From assembly GCA_036936605.1 (NCBI GenBank), contig JAUPFV010000002.1, positions 250,191,305-250,255,304 of the forward strand: a stretch of 64,000 bases of DNA, in the 5' to 3' direction. Below the pieces are notes generated by a model. It did no database searches and was not told the origin of the DNA. It saw only the letters and a list, made by a program, of their open reading frames with translations. The position numbers and the translations under genes were made by a program. Every line of letters starts with the position of its first letter. The first letter of the stretch is position 1. The DNA comes from Limnanthes douglasii subsp. nivea (Eukaryota; Streptophyta; Magnoliopsida; Brassicales; Limnanthaceae). Below are positions 1 to 11,067 of the stretch, piece by piece.

Positions 1-690
1 AGCAAAACCAGGCTGGATTCGAAAAACAGAGACGAAACAGAGAATGCTTCTTAAAACACGAAACGATCCTACAAAAATCTGACGGTTGTTGAATCTATGG
101 GGTTTTCCGGCGATTTCTTTCCTTCTTTAATCTCCAGTGTTATTCAACAATGAAGGTTTTACCATGGTAGAATCTGCAGTATTTCCTACTTCGGATCCCG
201 AAAAGACTCGTGCTATCCCACCCAGTCAAATTCACAAATTCAACAATGAAGGTTTTACCACTAAGTTATAACAATTCACAAATTCTTGATACTGATTCGA
301 AACAATGAAATCGTTTACCAGCACCATTCGAAAGCAAAGAGTATAATAACTCCGACAACTTTAGAAAAACTAAGGCAATCTTGAGTATGCATACTATTTC
401 TCTATATGACTACCTAGGCTTCTATAGTGTTGGTTAAACAAATACAGAAACCAGCTACATACTTCTACAATTTTTATAGTTTTTCCATCCTTAATAGTTA
501 TTAGTTCTTGATAAGTAGCTCTTTGAAATTGATTCAATCGAAACTTCACTAAAAAAACAAATCAATTCTGCTTCACAGCTCCAATTGTACTAAACCAAAT
601 CAAGAATTTCTCAAAAAGAGATTCACCAGCATAAGCACAATACTATTCGCAAGAAAAACCCCAATTCCAAAGATTCTTGTAAAGAAAGAT
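1..690. other. non-coding stretch left of the thioredoxin exon
   Basis: I see no convincing coding exon here. It may be intron or 3' sequence of the minus-strand thioredoxin exon that follows, because that exon ends at a good splice donor and its next exon should lie at lower coordinates. A short phrase, roughly caatgaaggttttacca, occurs near 147 and again near 242, with a weaker third version near 303, so the stretch has some local duplication. Confidence 0.4.
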
Positions 691-696
691 GATAAC

Positions 697-864
697 CTGA
701 GCAACAGATTCCAAAATGGTAGACATCAATTTGCAAGGTCCACACCATGGGGCGACGAACTCGACAAGAACCGGACGGTCAGATTTCAGTACTGTGGTAG
801 GAAACTCGGTCTCGGTAATCTCTTTGATTGCGGAGCAATTGATCCTAGTTGAACCCTAACTTCT
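697..864 (-). CDS. thioredoxin exon, chloroplast x/m-type, partial
   Basis: The minus strand encodes about 50 residues ending in the thioredoxin active site: a PVLVEFVAPWCGPCKLM stretch with the redox-active Cys-Gly-Pro-Cys, preceded by the IKEITETEF helix typical of plastid thioredoxins. The family reduces disulfides of target enzymes. The exon ends at a CAG|GT donor (697/696) and probably begins at a TAG acceptor near 864; a stop lies in frame just upstream. Residues after CGPC resemble x-type more than m-type, but this is a guess. The upstream exon with the transit peptide should lie above 880. Instead the duplicated hydrolase block begins there, so the gene looks truncated at its 5' side. 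No following exon was found in 1-690. Confidence 0.7.
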
Positions 865-1310
865 TTCCCCAAATCTTCAACATACGAAACTAATCTAAAA
901 TAAGCTCGAGAGGATGATTTTTAGCTTAAGTTATTGTTACTTTACCTCGATTTTTAGCTTAAGAAGTGGTTATAACTGTTTTTAACAATTTTTAGTCTAA
1001 AAACTAAAAAGGGTTAATTATCCATTTGGTAATTCCAGGATAAGTTCTGTAATTATGATTATACTTTGATGAGTAGTGAGAAATCTAGCTTTTCAGAACC
1101 TGAAACCTAAGTTCGAACTTGATTCGGATTGTTCATAAATCATAATACTACTTTATCATCAACGTGGCAGGTTCTCTACCCGAGCCTCTATCCTATGCTC
1201 CACCACCATTATCATTAAAACAAACCCCAGTAGGCACTACTACAGAGATACCTTCTCCATATTCTCGCGATCGGCGACACACAGACTTCTACGCCGGCGA
1301 GAGCTATACA

Positions 1311-2661
1311 ATGCTGTCACTAACGGCCACAACGGCGCCATCGTACACGAATATCCCAATCCGAAGGCGATTCATCGTGCTAGCAGATACCTTCCCTTCG
1401 TTTTTGCCCAAAGAAGTCGATAGAATCCAAGACTCGTTCGCCCGAAGTCTCGCTGCCAGAATCCAGAGGCTTCCTGTGAATGTAACCTTCTTCGCTTTTC
1501 ATATTTCTTTTATTTTAGCGTTTGATTTCAGGTTGTTGCTGAATTCGGTGATTTCATGTTGTAGTTTCATTCAGAATGTTAACCGGATTGACACATTTGC
1601 GATTCCTCTAGTTTTTAGGTTTTATCGATGAACAAGCATCGTATAACTCTCTGGATCACGTTGAATATACTGGCATTGTTTCCTCAATGAGGAATAGTTT
1701 CTACTATAACCTGTACCAGACCTAGTCGATTACTTGCGGCTTTACTATGACTGTGGCCAGATTTGGCTACCTTAATTAGATGTTCAAATGAATTTACTTC
1801 TTTAAAGTAAAGACTTGCGAGTAATAATGATTTTTTCCGGAAAGTTCATGAAGACAGTTACATATATAGTAAGTAATCGTTGGGTTTCTCATTGGGCATT
1901 ATCAGCACAGCAGATTATCTTTGATGAGTTTCCTTTATGGTTGGAAAGGTTAATGTATTTGGCTATAGTTATCAACACCTACTACTCACAGTTTTTCGTT
2001 GCCTAATCTGCAGGTCAGCTTCTCGCAAAGTTGCATCATGAGTAGTTGTGTAAAGCCATCAGTGCAGAAGGAAACAAGTCCTGTGGTTCTCCTACACGGA
2101 TTTGACAGGTTCACTGCTATGTTAAACCTATGCCTTTCTTTTGAAAAGTTTCAGTATGTATTTCTTAGTTCACTGCATCTTATTCAGTTCCTGTTTAGAA
2201 TGGAGATATGCATACCCACTGCTTGAGGAAGCTGGTCTGGAGACTTGGGCTATTGACATCCTTGGGTGGGGTTATTCCGATTTAGGTTCGTTTCATTTAT
2301 ACTCGAAGCTTGTTTTCATAAATAAGAAGTGAATTTGTTATGTTTCCTTCTTATTTTTATTAGAAAGCCTGCCACCATGTGATGTATCATCCAAGCGTGA
2401 GCATTTTTACGAGGTATAAGACTTGCTATCTAAATTAAATTCATTGTGTAATAAATTTACAAGGCTTTTCATTTATAGTTTGCCTTATGCTTGCCATATA
2501 TTTCAATGTAAGGTTTAGCTGCACCATTATTATACATACCCAGTGAGTATGTATTTTCTGCTTGAGGAAGCTGGTCTTTAGACATACCATTATTATTTAG
2601 CTCGGAACTCCCAATTCTAAAGAACTCAAGTATTAGTTATGTAGTGTCAAAAGAGCAAAAT

Positions 2662-2742
<81 letters not shown>

Positions 2743-2825
2743 TAATTTTATGTTTTAAATTTTTAATATTAGTTATCTTTTCCTTTCTTTAATAAAACCA
2801 TCAACAAAAGACAGTTTGGCCGAGC

Positions 2826-2864
<39 letters not shown>

Positions 2865-4455
2865 CTGGGTTCAAATCCCACAGCTGTCATATCTTTTTCT
2901 TAGTTTAGTTTTCCTCTTTGTTCTCTCCAACCTATCTTCATTGCTTGTTTTATTTTAATCATTTTGAGCTTAAAATGTTTTGGTACTATGTTACCACAGC
3001 CCTTTAACATTGTTGTTTTTTTCAGTATTATTCTTTTAACTACTTTTTATTTCTCATTTTCTTTGCTTTTGTTGTTTGATTGTTGTATGTTTGCCTCTTA
3101 AGTTAGTCGATATAACGAAGGTCAATAACAATTTAATGTTCTATTTTTACATGGGTTTTATATATAAAACGATCTTGAACCATTACTTCAGAACTCATTT
3201 ACCAAACGATCTGCAGCTCTGGAGATCCTACATCAAAAGGCCTATGATTCTGGTTGGACCTAGCCTTGGTGCTGCTGTAGCAATAGACTTTGCATTTAAC
3301 CATCCGGAAGCTGTAATAATGCAAATGAATTCCACCTTTGATCTTGCAGCTCCGTGGAGAGAAAAGTGGTCTTTTAACTCATGTCGTGAATTTTCAGGTC
3401 GAGTCACTAGTTTTGGTTGATGCAAGTGTCTATACAGAAGGCACGGGTAACTTAGTAAAGCTACCAAGATCAGCCGCCTATGCTGGTGTAAGTTCACTCA
3501 ACTCTTCAAGCTTTATATATTAGCTTCTTCTAAGGATTCAAATTATTATTAATGTGCGTAGCATGTTATCACCACTTGTCTGTTTGGATCAGGTGTATTT
3601 ATTGAAGAGTATCCCATTGCGTTTGTATGCAAATTTTCTGTGTTTCACGGGTTTATCATTGGGTAAAAGCTGGGACTATACTAATGTGAGTTTCTTCATT
3701 TGTTGACTGATTTAGTTAAAAGCATCGTGAAGCACCAAGTTGATTCTTGATATTTTATCTAGGTGGGTCGCCTGCATTGCCTGTATTCTTGGTGGGAGGA
3801 TGCAACCGTAAATTTTATGACAAGCGGTGGATACAATGTTATTCCTATGATTGAACAGGTATATGTATAGTTTTTCCTCTTTAATGTATTGTATGGTTCA
3901 CCTTTATCCAAGAAAATGGTAGTGACAAAAGGTTGAGGCGGGCTATTGAAATTTATGCTCAGTCCTAATGGTGATGCTAGCATGGTTAGGTTATTAATTT
4001 CCTATCATGATGTGAAGAATGGTTTCTTTTCCTGTTATATCTCTCCAGATACAGCAGAAGACACTCATAATATGGGGTGAGGACGACCAGATCATTAGCA
4101 ACACGCTCGCACTGGTTAGCACTATTTTTTTCTTTCTCTCCATAAACCATACTTTTGAGTAGTCAATATCTATTCCCGGATAATTCTACCTTTCGACAGT
4201 GAAAAAATCAACATATTTTTTTTTTTGCTTATTTTGCAGTTGATTTGATTGAGTTATTTAAATTTCTATACAGTAAAACTTAATATGCATCGTTTGCAGA
4301 AACTACAGAGTGACTTGCCAAATGCAGTTTTACGCCAAGTGCCGGATTGCGGTCACCTTCCACATGTGGAAAAGCCTGCTTCTGTTGCTAGTATGATCTT
4401 AGAATTTGTCCAGGCTACTTGCCCTGAAAAGCTCATTGCTGGTCATACAAATTAA
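1311..4455 (+). CDS. alpha/beta hydrolase-fold protein, copy 1 (10 exons)
   Basis: Ten exons join in frame into about 336 residues: 1311-1481, 2014-2108, 2188-2285, 2364-2413, 3217-3312, 3398-3487, 3593-3685, 3763-3858, 4049-4114, 4300-4455. All junctions are GT-AG. The alpha/beta hydrolase fold is clear. VVLLHGFD gives the oxyanion region, GPSLG the nucleophile elbow (Ser about 154), GEDDQI the acid (about 275) and CGHLPH the catalytic His (about 304). The substrate is unknown. The first in-frame ATG is 1311; the open frame extends upstream to a stop at 1143 without another ATG, and exon 1 could end at 1475 instead of 1481. The N-terminal 60 residues are basic and may target an organelle. 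Coding differences from copy 2 are few and mostly silent; exon 7 has Thr where copy 2 has Lys. The native 3' UTR is lost 12 bp after the stop. Confidence 0.85.
2663..2742 (+). tRNA. tRNA-Leu (anticodon UAG), copy 1 first gene
   Basis: An 80-nt cloverleaf with a 7-bp acceptor stem (gacagtt paired with agctgtc), A box tggccgagtgg, anticodon arm ccaga-tttaggc-tctgg giving anticodon UAG, a leucine-type long variable arm and T arm gtggg-ttcaaat-cccac. A T-run follows within a few bases as a Pol III terminator. CCA is not encoded, as expected in eukaryotes. It lies in intron 4 of the hydrolase gene, in the sense direction. Confidence 0.95.
2810..2889 (+). tRNA. tRNA-Leu (UAG), copy 1 second gene, altered T stem
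   Basis: This is a tandem partner of the preceding tRNA, 67 bp downstream and nearly identical. The D arm has gcggtc where the first has gtggtc. The T-stem 5' strand reads ctggg instead of gtggg while the 3' strand stays cccac, so the outermost T-stem pair becomes C-C. The other three tRNA copies in the window have the paired base. A TTTTT terminator follows. It may still fold, but with a weaker T arm. Confidence 0.9.
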
Positions 4456-4465
4456 GCTTCAGTTA

Positions 4466-4476
4466 TTGCCCTGAAA
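4466..4476. other. junction of hydrolase block and ureide permease fragment
   Basis: Homology with copy 2 stops at 4467, 12 bp after the hydrolase stop codon. The 11-mer ttgccctgaaa spans the junction and also occurs at 4419-4429 inside the hydrolase last exon. From about 4476 the minus strand reads as ureide permease exon 2. The repeated 11-mer may be templated filler from end-joining repair, or chance. Confidence 0.7.
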
Positions 4477-5004
4477 GCGTATTGTGTGGCTAAGTTTCCA
4501 ACGCTGAGAAGCAAGCCACCTGCCAGAGCAAACATGACAGAGGGCCAATTATCCTGCACCAATCAACCTAAAGGATCAAAATTTTCGAGCAATCCAACCT
4601 GCAACACAAACAATGTAAGGCATACAGAACAACGGTTGGCCTCGATATCACAAGATTACAGACTTATTCTAGAGCATAGAATACTTATACACTAGATTAA
4701 AAGCATCTTAGCATTCGTATGAAATATGAATGAACAAATGCGATCGACTCCTCTATGACTAATAACAGAAGCTAACCTGAGGAAGTTGATCAAAGAAATT
4801 TGGTGAGTTACTACCAATCTCACCAAATGTCAAGGCGATAAAGAGAGCGGCCAGTAGATTGGCAGTGGTGTAATCGAGGAAAGTATGCTGGGGAAGGCGG
4901 CCTCTTCTCTCTAGGAGGGTTAAAAATGCAGGCCAAGTCCCCAAACATAACAATGATAGCAGCATACATCCTATTGCACCTGCTTTGCTTTCCACCATAA
5001 ACAT
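4476..5004 (-). pseudogene. ureide permease 5' fragment (exons 1 and 2), truncated
   Basis: Ureide permeases are plant membrane transporters for allantoin, uracil and related compounds, with about 10 membrane spans and about 400 residues. Exon 1 (4777-5004) encodes 76 residues starting MFMVESKAGAIGCMLLSLL. It holds the first membrane helix (LGTWPAF) and the conserved ERRGRLPQHTFLDYTTANLL stretch, and ends at CAG|GT. Exon 2 starts at 4553 after a GTGCAG acceptor with DNWPSVMFALAGG and continues through GNLATQYA. It is cut near 4476, where the hydrolase block begins. About 100 of roughly 400 residues remain and no further exon exists on the other side. The frame is intact over what is left, so the break is structural and probably young. 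Confidence 0.85.
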
Positions 5005-6262
5005 GGTTTTTCAACTTTCTAGAGACTAAGTTGATTGAAAATTTAACAAGAAAGGCCCAAAAATCCTGGGAAAAAATTAAAGTGTCAAATTTAAGCAAAT
5101 ATTAAGAAAACTCAAGCTGCTTGATAGAAATTAGGAGAGTATTAGTGACATATATACAATCACCAACCTGAATGTTTCTAACAATAATGTAATCAATGAA
5201 GAACTATACTTGAGTAGAAGACCTATCCCAAACCATCTACAGCTGTTGTTATATCATAAAAGAAACACAATAGACAGACTGACCAAGCCAACCATAACTG
5301 GATTGATATTGAAGAACAATAAACACCAAGATTGTAACATATGCAAAACTAATAAGAATCAAGATACTGACAAAAAAAGAAACACAAAAAAACTAGGAAA
5401 GAAAAGAGTTGTTTTAGACATGGGTATTGTAACATCTGCTTAGATGTTACATTAGATTACCTAAAGAAAGTTACATAAGAGATGAGTTCTGTAACAATCC
5501 CAATAAAAGAACACTCGTTAAAATAAAGAAGAAATGCATATAATAACAAGTAATTCTGTGAAAAAAAGTAATTTTCAAGCTTATACCATTTTGATGGTGT
5601 CATTGTCCAGGTGTAAGAAGGAGAAGAGAGACGCGAGTCCAAAGCTCTAAGATATGATGCTTCTTCCAAGATCGCCATTTTTGTCTGTTCTGTGTTTCCA
5701 TGGTCAGGTCAAGCTGTGGCAGCCGACAAAGATGAAACACAAAATGGTCGAATTTCTTTGCCTAATCTTACAGTATCCTATCAAACGGACAAAAAAAAAA
5801 TTCCAGAATTTGCATGTTTCTTCAATATTAATTTTATTTTAAAATAAACATTAGTTTTAACCTTCTTTTTCGTAATAATAAAACATTAATATTATAACTA
5901 CAAAACTATACCATTATTACTGTGATTTTATTATTATTATTATTACTGGTAATAAATCCAGAATACATTTATAAGTTATACGAGGTATTGAAGTTATGTC
6001 GAAAAGAAGGCTATATAGCAGAGTCATGGACTCCTAATAATAGATTTTTTTTTAAAATGGATTGTTAGTTAATTATTTGTCATGTTTTATTTCTCAATTA
6101 TATGATTTTTTTACATACTGCTTTTTATATAATTTAAATTTTTTTTATATTGCCAAGCAGAAAAAAAATGAACGAAATCATAGTTTCAAAGAAAAATTAA
6201 GGTTTTTTAGTAAATAAAAAATATAATTTCTTTTTAAAAAAAAGAGATTATGTTAATTTTGA
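5005..6262. other. ureide permease upstream region, no confirmed gene
   Basis: This is leader or promoter-side sequence of the truncated permease (minus strand). A possible 5' leader exon lies at about 5589-5690 on the minus strand: an open stretch starting MAILEEASYLRALDSRL that meets a GTATAAG donor. I do not recognise the peptide, so it could be a leader or uORF rather than protein-coding. The rest is AT-rich up to the LINE target site. Confidence 0.35.
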
Positions 6263-6275
6263 TTATCAAACTATT
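6263..6275. repeat. target-site duplication, LINE 3' side
   Basis: The 13-mer ttatcaaactatt is found again at 12464-12476. The two copies exactly bracket the LINE, the expected product of target-primed reverse transcription. Confidence 0.85.
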
Positions 6276-6973
6276 TTTATTTTTTTTAACAAAACAACCA
6301 TTTTATTAATTATCGACGAATAACCATTCGAGAACAAAAAATGGCCCAAGAATACAAAGGCCAAAAGAAAAGAAAAGGACCCAATAATACAAAGGCCAAA
6401 AGAAAAGAGAACGGGTCAAATAACCCAAAACCCTAACTCGAAACAGAAATCCTCTTCTTCCTCTATCAAACCCTCTGTGCAAAACAAAACCCTAAAACCA
6501 ATCATCGCCGATTTTCAGACCCACCAACCAGCCAATCACCTCTGATGCTTCACGGTTGACGCCACCTTCAGGACCCCTTTACTTCGATGAAGTGGAGGGT
6601 TAGAACTGGGTGAGAGCACCATCGAAGTATCAGAGCCTTCGACCACCACCCTGAACAGCTACAAAAATGCCTAAGTACCAAATCTTTCTTCAAAATCGAG
6701 TCTAGCCCTAAATCAGAGCCAAACTCTTCTTCATCCCTACTACAGAAAACCCTAAATCGACATCTACAGCTTCAACAGCAACCCTTCGATCCTAATCTTC
6801 AAAATCGCCACCATTATCATCCACCCAAAATACAGCCAACACAAAGAGAGCTTAACCACGCACAATAACCAGCTCGACTCCAGAAAAGAAAGAACCACAA
6901 TCCAGCCAAAATTCAGAAGATTTCCAAAAAGGCGAACAGATTTCCAGCTTTCAAACCCTAGCACAAGCACATC

Positions 6974-9900
6974 TTAGCCAGGGTCAATATAACCCACCCC
7001 CAAGCTTTCAGGCGTGGCGATAGCCAACAGAGGAGGCAGAGCTTCAGAGTTTGTGAAAAGACGATTTGATTTCTCATTCAAAATCCACTTCGCAATCCAG
7101 TCAGCGGCAGTATTTTGTATGCGAGACACATGACAAAGCTTCATTGATGGAAGAAGAAGATTTCGACAAACAGAAAGCAGAGGGTTATTGAAAGCAATGC
7201 CAGAAGCCATACTATGAACAAGGGTGAGGCAATCGGATTCGATATCCACATTGTGCCATCCACGACTCCTGCAAGTGAGAAGAGTTTCAAGCAGAATCCT
7301 GCTCTCAGCCAGAAGAGGGCTCAACTTGCCAAAGACAAAGCCGGCCCCAATAGTAATATAACCCTGGGAGCAACGCACAATCAGGCCACCAGAAGCCTCA
7401 CCAGCAAAGTTGCAAGCACCATCGATGTTCACTTTGAGTCTACCAGCAACCGGGGGGCTCCATTTGAGGTACTTCACTTTACTAACTCCTATAGATAGGC
7501 AGCCCATAGCAGCTCCTACATCAGTAACACCAAACCAATGTTTAGACTTAAGCTTGTTACTAGAGTCAATTCCAAGAATGACTCTGTTAATACGATTCAC
7601 TGCAGTAATGAAATTGTCATTAGCATTAGTAAACTTAGCCTTATTTCTGTTTGCCCAGATCACCCAAATGATAATTTGAGGAACCAAATGAGAAATATGA
7701 AACTTTCCAGTAGTAGACCTAAACCAGCAAGACATAATGTGACTAAGGGACATAAACCTTCTCACAGGAACCCTAAACATGTTACCAAAATAATTCCATA
7801 AAGCCCAAGCAAAGCTGCAACTGATGAAGAGGTGATTCTTATCTTCACAGTTGCAGCAAAATTGACATTTAGAGACCAGAACAAAATGCCTGTTAGTGAG
7901 GTACTATCAATAGGAGCAAAGTTTTTAAGAAGCTTCCAACTAAGAAAAGAGAATTTAGCAGGAATAAAAGAGTGCCAAATCTTTTTGAAAATATCTTGTT
8001 TAGGAAGAATAGATCTGATACTGTCCCAAGTTTTCTTAGTATTAAAGTCTTTATTATTAGAAAACTTCCAATTAATAGTATCATCAAGATCTCTATTAAT
8101 AGTGAGTTTAAAAATACTGGAAATAATATCCTGAGAAAGAAAAGTAGAGAGAGAAGAAATGTCCCACTGATCCTCTTTCCAATAGGAAAAGACCTTAACA
8201 GGAAGAAAACACCTGCTAGAACCATAGTCACTAGCAATAGGGGCCCTATCAAGCCAAGAATCACACCAAAAATCAATATCACCCTTTCCTAAACTCCAGT
8301 GAATCCACTGATCAGCCTGGACCTTAATAGAACTGAGCCTCTTCCAAGTAGTGGAGTCAGAAGCCTTACACACAGTATTAATAGGGTGAGTAAACTTACA
8401 GTAAGTAGAATGCATTAGATCAACCCATAAAGAGCTTCTTTTCCTAAAGAGAAACCATAGCTTAATAGAGAAGGTGAGTTGAATGTCAGACAATATCTTG
8501 ACATTTAACCCACCCTCATCAAAAGGCTTACACAGACCTTTCCAGGATGACCAATGAATTGCATTTTCAGAGAAGTTAGATCTCCAAAGAAAATGATTAA
8601 AGCAAGTCTCAAGCTTGTTAATAATAACAGTAGGGAGCTGACTGTTTTGCATCAAAAAATAAACAATAGGATGAAGAACATTTTTAATGAGAGAAAGCCT
8701 GCCTCCAAAAGAAAGACTTTTCAAGTCCCATTCATAGATTTTATTATAGATTTTAGAAAGAAGAGGAAGATAATTCTTCCCTTTATTGTTTGTAGAGATA
8801 GTTATTCCCAGATAGGTGAATGGAGCACACTCAGTGTTGAATCCGGTTGAAGTCTTGATCCTAGCAGCATTGACATGGGAGCAAGTAGAAGAGGTAATGA
8901 CCTTGGTCTTTAACTTATTAATCAGTTGCCCAGATTCAGCCTGATATTTGCTCAACAGGCTGCTCACACAATCAATGGAGGATGGAGAGCTATTTGAAAA
9001 GATAATAATGTCATCAGCGAAGGCCAAACAAGGTAAAATAAAACCCGATTTTAAATAATATCTTAAGTTTTTATTAGTTTGGTAGAGATTATCAAGGCCC
9101 CTAAGTAAAGCCTCCTCAGCAGGAATGAAGAGGCTAGGGGAAAAAGGGTCCCCCTGTCTTAAACCATTCTTCTGAGGGAAATAGCCCTCACTGCCACAAT
9201 TGACCAGAACAGATACCATAACCTTAGAAATCAGCTTACTGATTAGATAAAGAATTTTATTAGAAAACCCAAACCCTTGAAGAGTTTTAATGACAAAGGC
9301 ATGCGACATTCTGTCAAATGCCTTTGTCATATCAAGCTGGATACTGATATTGCCTTTAGAAGGCATTCTTTTGATGTTATTGAGCATTTCTTTAATGATA
9401 AGCACATTGTCATGGATTATCCTGCCTTTAACAAAGGCACTTTGGCCCCTAGAAATAATATTAGGGAGAAGATAAGAGATTCTCAGGTTAATAAGACAAA
9501 AAATAAGCCTATTAAAGATGGTGCACAAACTGATTGGCCTATAGTTAGACCAAGTGATAGGGTTAGGACCCTTAGGTATTAGACATATCCCAGTGGCAAA
9601 AATACCACTGGGAATACTATGACCCTGGAGATAGGAATTCAAAGCACAACAAACATCACCACATATGATATCCCAGCAAGACTTAAGGAAAAAACAGTTA
9701 AACCCATCAATGCCAAGTGCACTGTCCTTTCTCATGCCGTGGATAACAGCCCACATTTCATCCTTGCTGGTAGGCTTTAGGATAGCATCATTATCACTGT
9801 CAGAAATGAGCTTAGGAATATTTCTTATGATAGATTCATGAGATCTCACAGAATTGTCACCACAAGAGTTAGTAGATAAAGCCTGACTGAAATAGGAAAC

Positions 9901-11067
9901 TGCAGACTTAGAAATATCTTTAGGATCAGAGAGCCAACAGCCCCCATCCTTGATACCATTAATAGTATTCTTCAGCCTTTTCTTATTCACATAGCTGTGG
10001 TAAAGACTAGTATTGCCATCACTATTATTGAGCCACGTATTATATCATTTTTTACGCCAATAGCACTCTTCGTTATTTAGAGCCATAATATACAAGCTAT
10101 TAGCTTTAGAGAGGCAAGCCTTAGAAGCACTGTCTTTATTAATCTGATGATTAGCTTCACAAGACTCAACCTCCTTAGCTGCATCAGAAACTTTAGAAAA
10201 GATATTACCAAAAGTAGAGTGATTCTAGACTTTAAGACAGTTTTTTAACCTCTTTAGCTTAAACCAGAAAATTTCATTAGGGCCACCATTACAGTGTTTA
10301 TCCAAACTATTTTTAACACAGCTTAGAAAATCAGGGTGATTAACCCAGGCATTGATAAACCTAAAACAACCTTTTTTAATGTTAGCACACCTATTTTGAG
10401 TATCAGAAATAGTGATGAGAATGGGAGCATGGTCAGAACATGTTCTGACCATGTGGCTAACCTGAAAATGCCAAAAGGATAACATTTTATGGTTAACCAA
10501 AACCTTATCTAACATCTTCCAAACTTTGTTGTTACTCCAGGTAAATCTTGAGCCGCTGTATCCAGGATCCACCAGATTATAGAGCCTAATGCAGTCATTG
10601 AACTCATCAGCACTGCCAACATCATAGGAAGCACAACAGAGCTGGTCTTCAGGGCAATAGACAGCATTAAAATCACCAGCTACAGTCCAAGGCAGATCCT
10701 CTCCAGCAAGCAAGCATAGCTTGCTCCAAAGCAATCTTCTCTGAACTTTCTGGTTCTTAGCATAAACACAGGTAAACAAACAAGTTAAAGTAGTGTAGAT
10801 TATCTTCAAGTGAAGAAACTGATCGTGATTTTCAATAACAGAAACATCAACATCATCAGACCAAAGAATCCAGACTTTATTAGAAATGTTATTAGCGTAA
10901 TTAGAAAAACCTAGCCTTCTAGCAACAATGCTAATTTTATCCAACCTGGCCATAGGCTCTTGGAGAGCAACAACTTTAACTTTGTCTTTATTAATGATGT
11001 AGTTAAGCCTAGACAAAGTAGAGTTGTTGTTGACTCCACGAGCATTCCAATAGATAATCTTAATCAT
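6974..11067 (-). pseudogene. LINE ORF2: endonuclease, reverse transcriptase, RNase H
   Basis: About 1360 codons. The apurinic-type endonuclease opens with MIKIIYWNARG and has LQEP, VAGDFNAV and SDHAPI motifs. The reverse transcriptase has YRPISLC, QGDPFSPSLF and the catalytic FADDIIIFS (near 9010-9024). A Cys/His region follows, then an RNase H-like domain with VNIDGA (about 7415), LAESR, ESDC and AADWIAK. The polymerase copies the element RNA at nicked target DNA. Breaks are a TAG at 10225-10227, a TGA at 10045-10047 and a frameshift near 7860, where coding resumes in another frame as CQFCCNCEDKNHLF. Its ATG overlaps the ORF1 stop in an ATGA. Confidence 0.88.

Larger units (their letters stand above)
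880..4467 (+). repeat. segmental duplication, copy 1 (hydrolase gene plus two tRNA-Leu)
   Basis: This 3.59 kb block is repeated in the same orientation at 26911-30485. By eye, differences are scattered single bases and a few small indels, for example a rearranged stretch at 900-970 and about 26 extra bases in the intron near 3545. The left edge is where both copies begin with aacatacgaaact. The right edge is after agttatt at 4467, where copy 2 continues into different sequence. The block carries about 430 bp upstream of the proposed start codon, so a promoter may have been copied with the gene. Confidence 0.95.

Noticed and set aside
1164..1310. Upstream start for the hydrolase at a GTG
   Set aside because: GTG is not a normal plant start, and no ATG lies between the upstream stop at 1143 and the ATG at 1311. 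Translation upstream of 1311 remains unproven.
7214..9582. Plus-strand open frames of 90-130 codons across the LINE
   Set aside because: They lie opposite well-supported ORF2 domains, have no motifs of their own and follow the minus-strand codon pattern.
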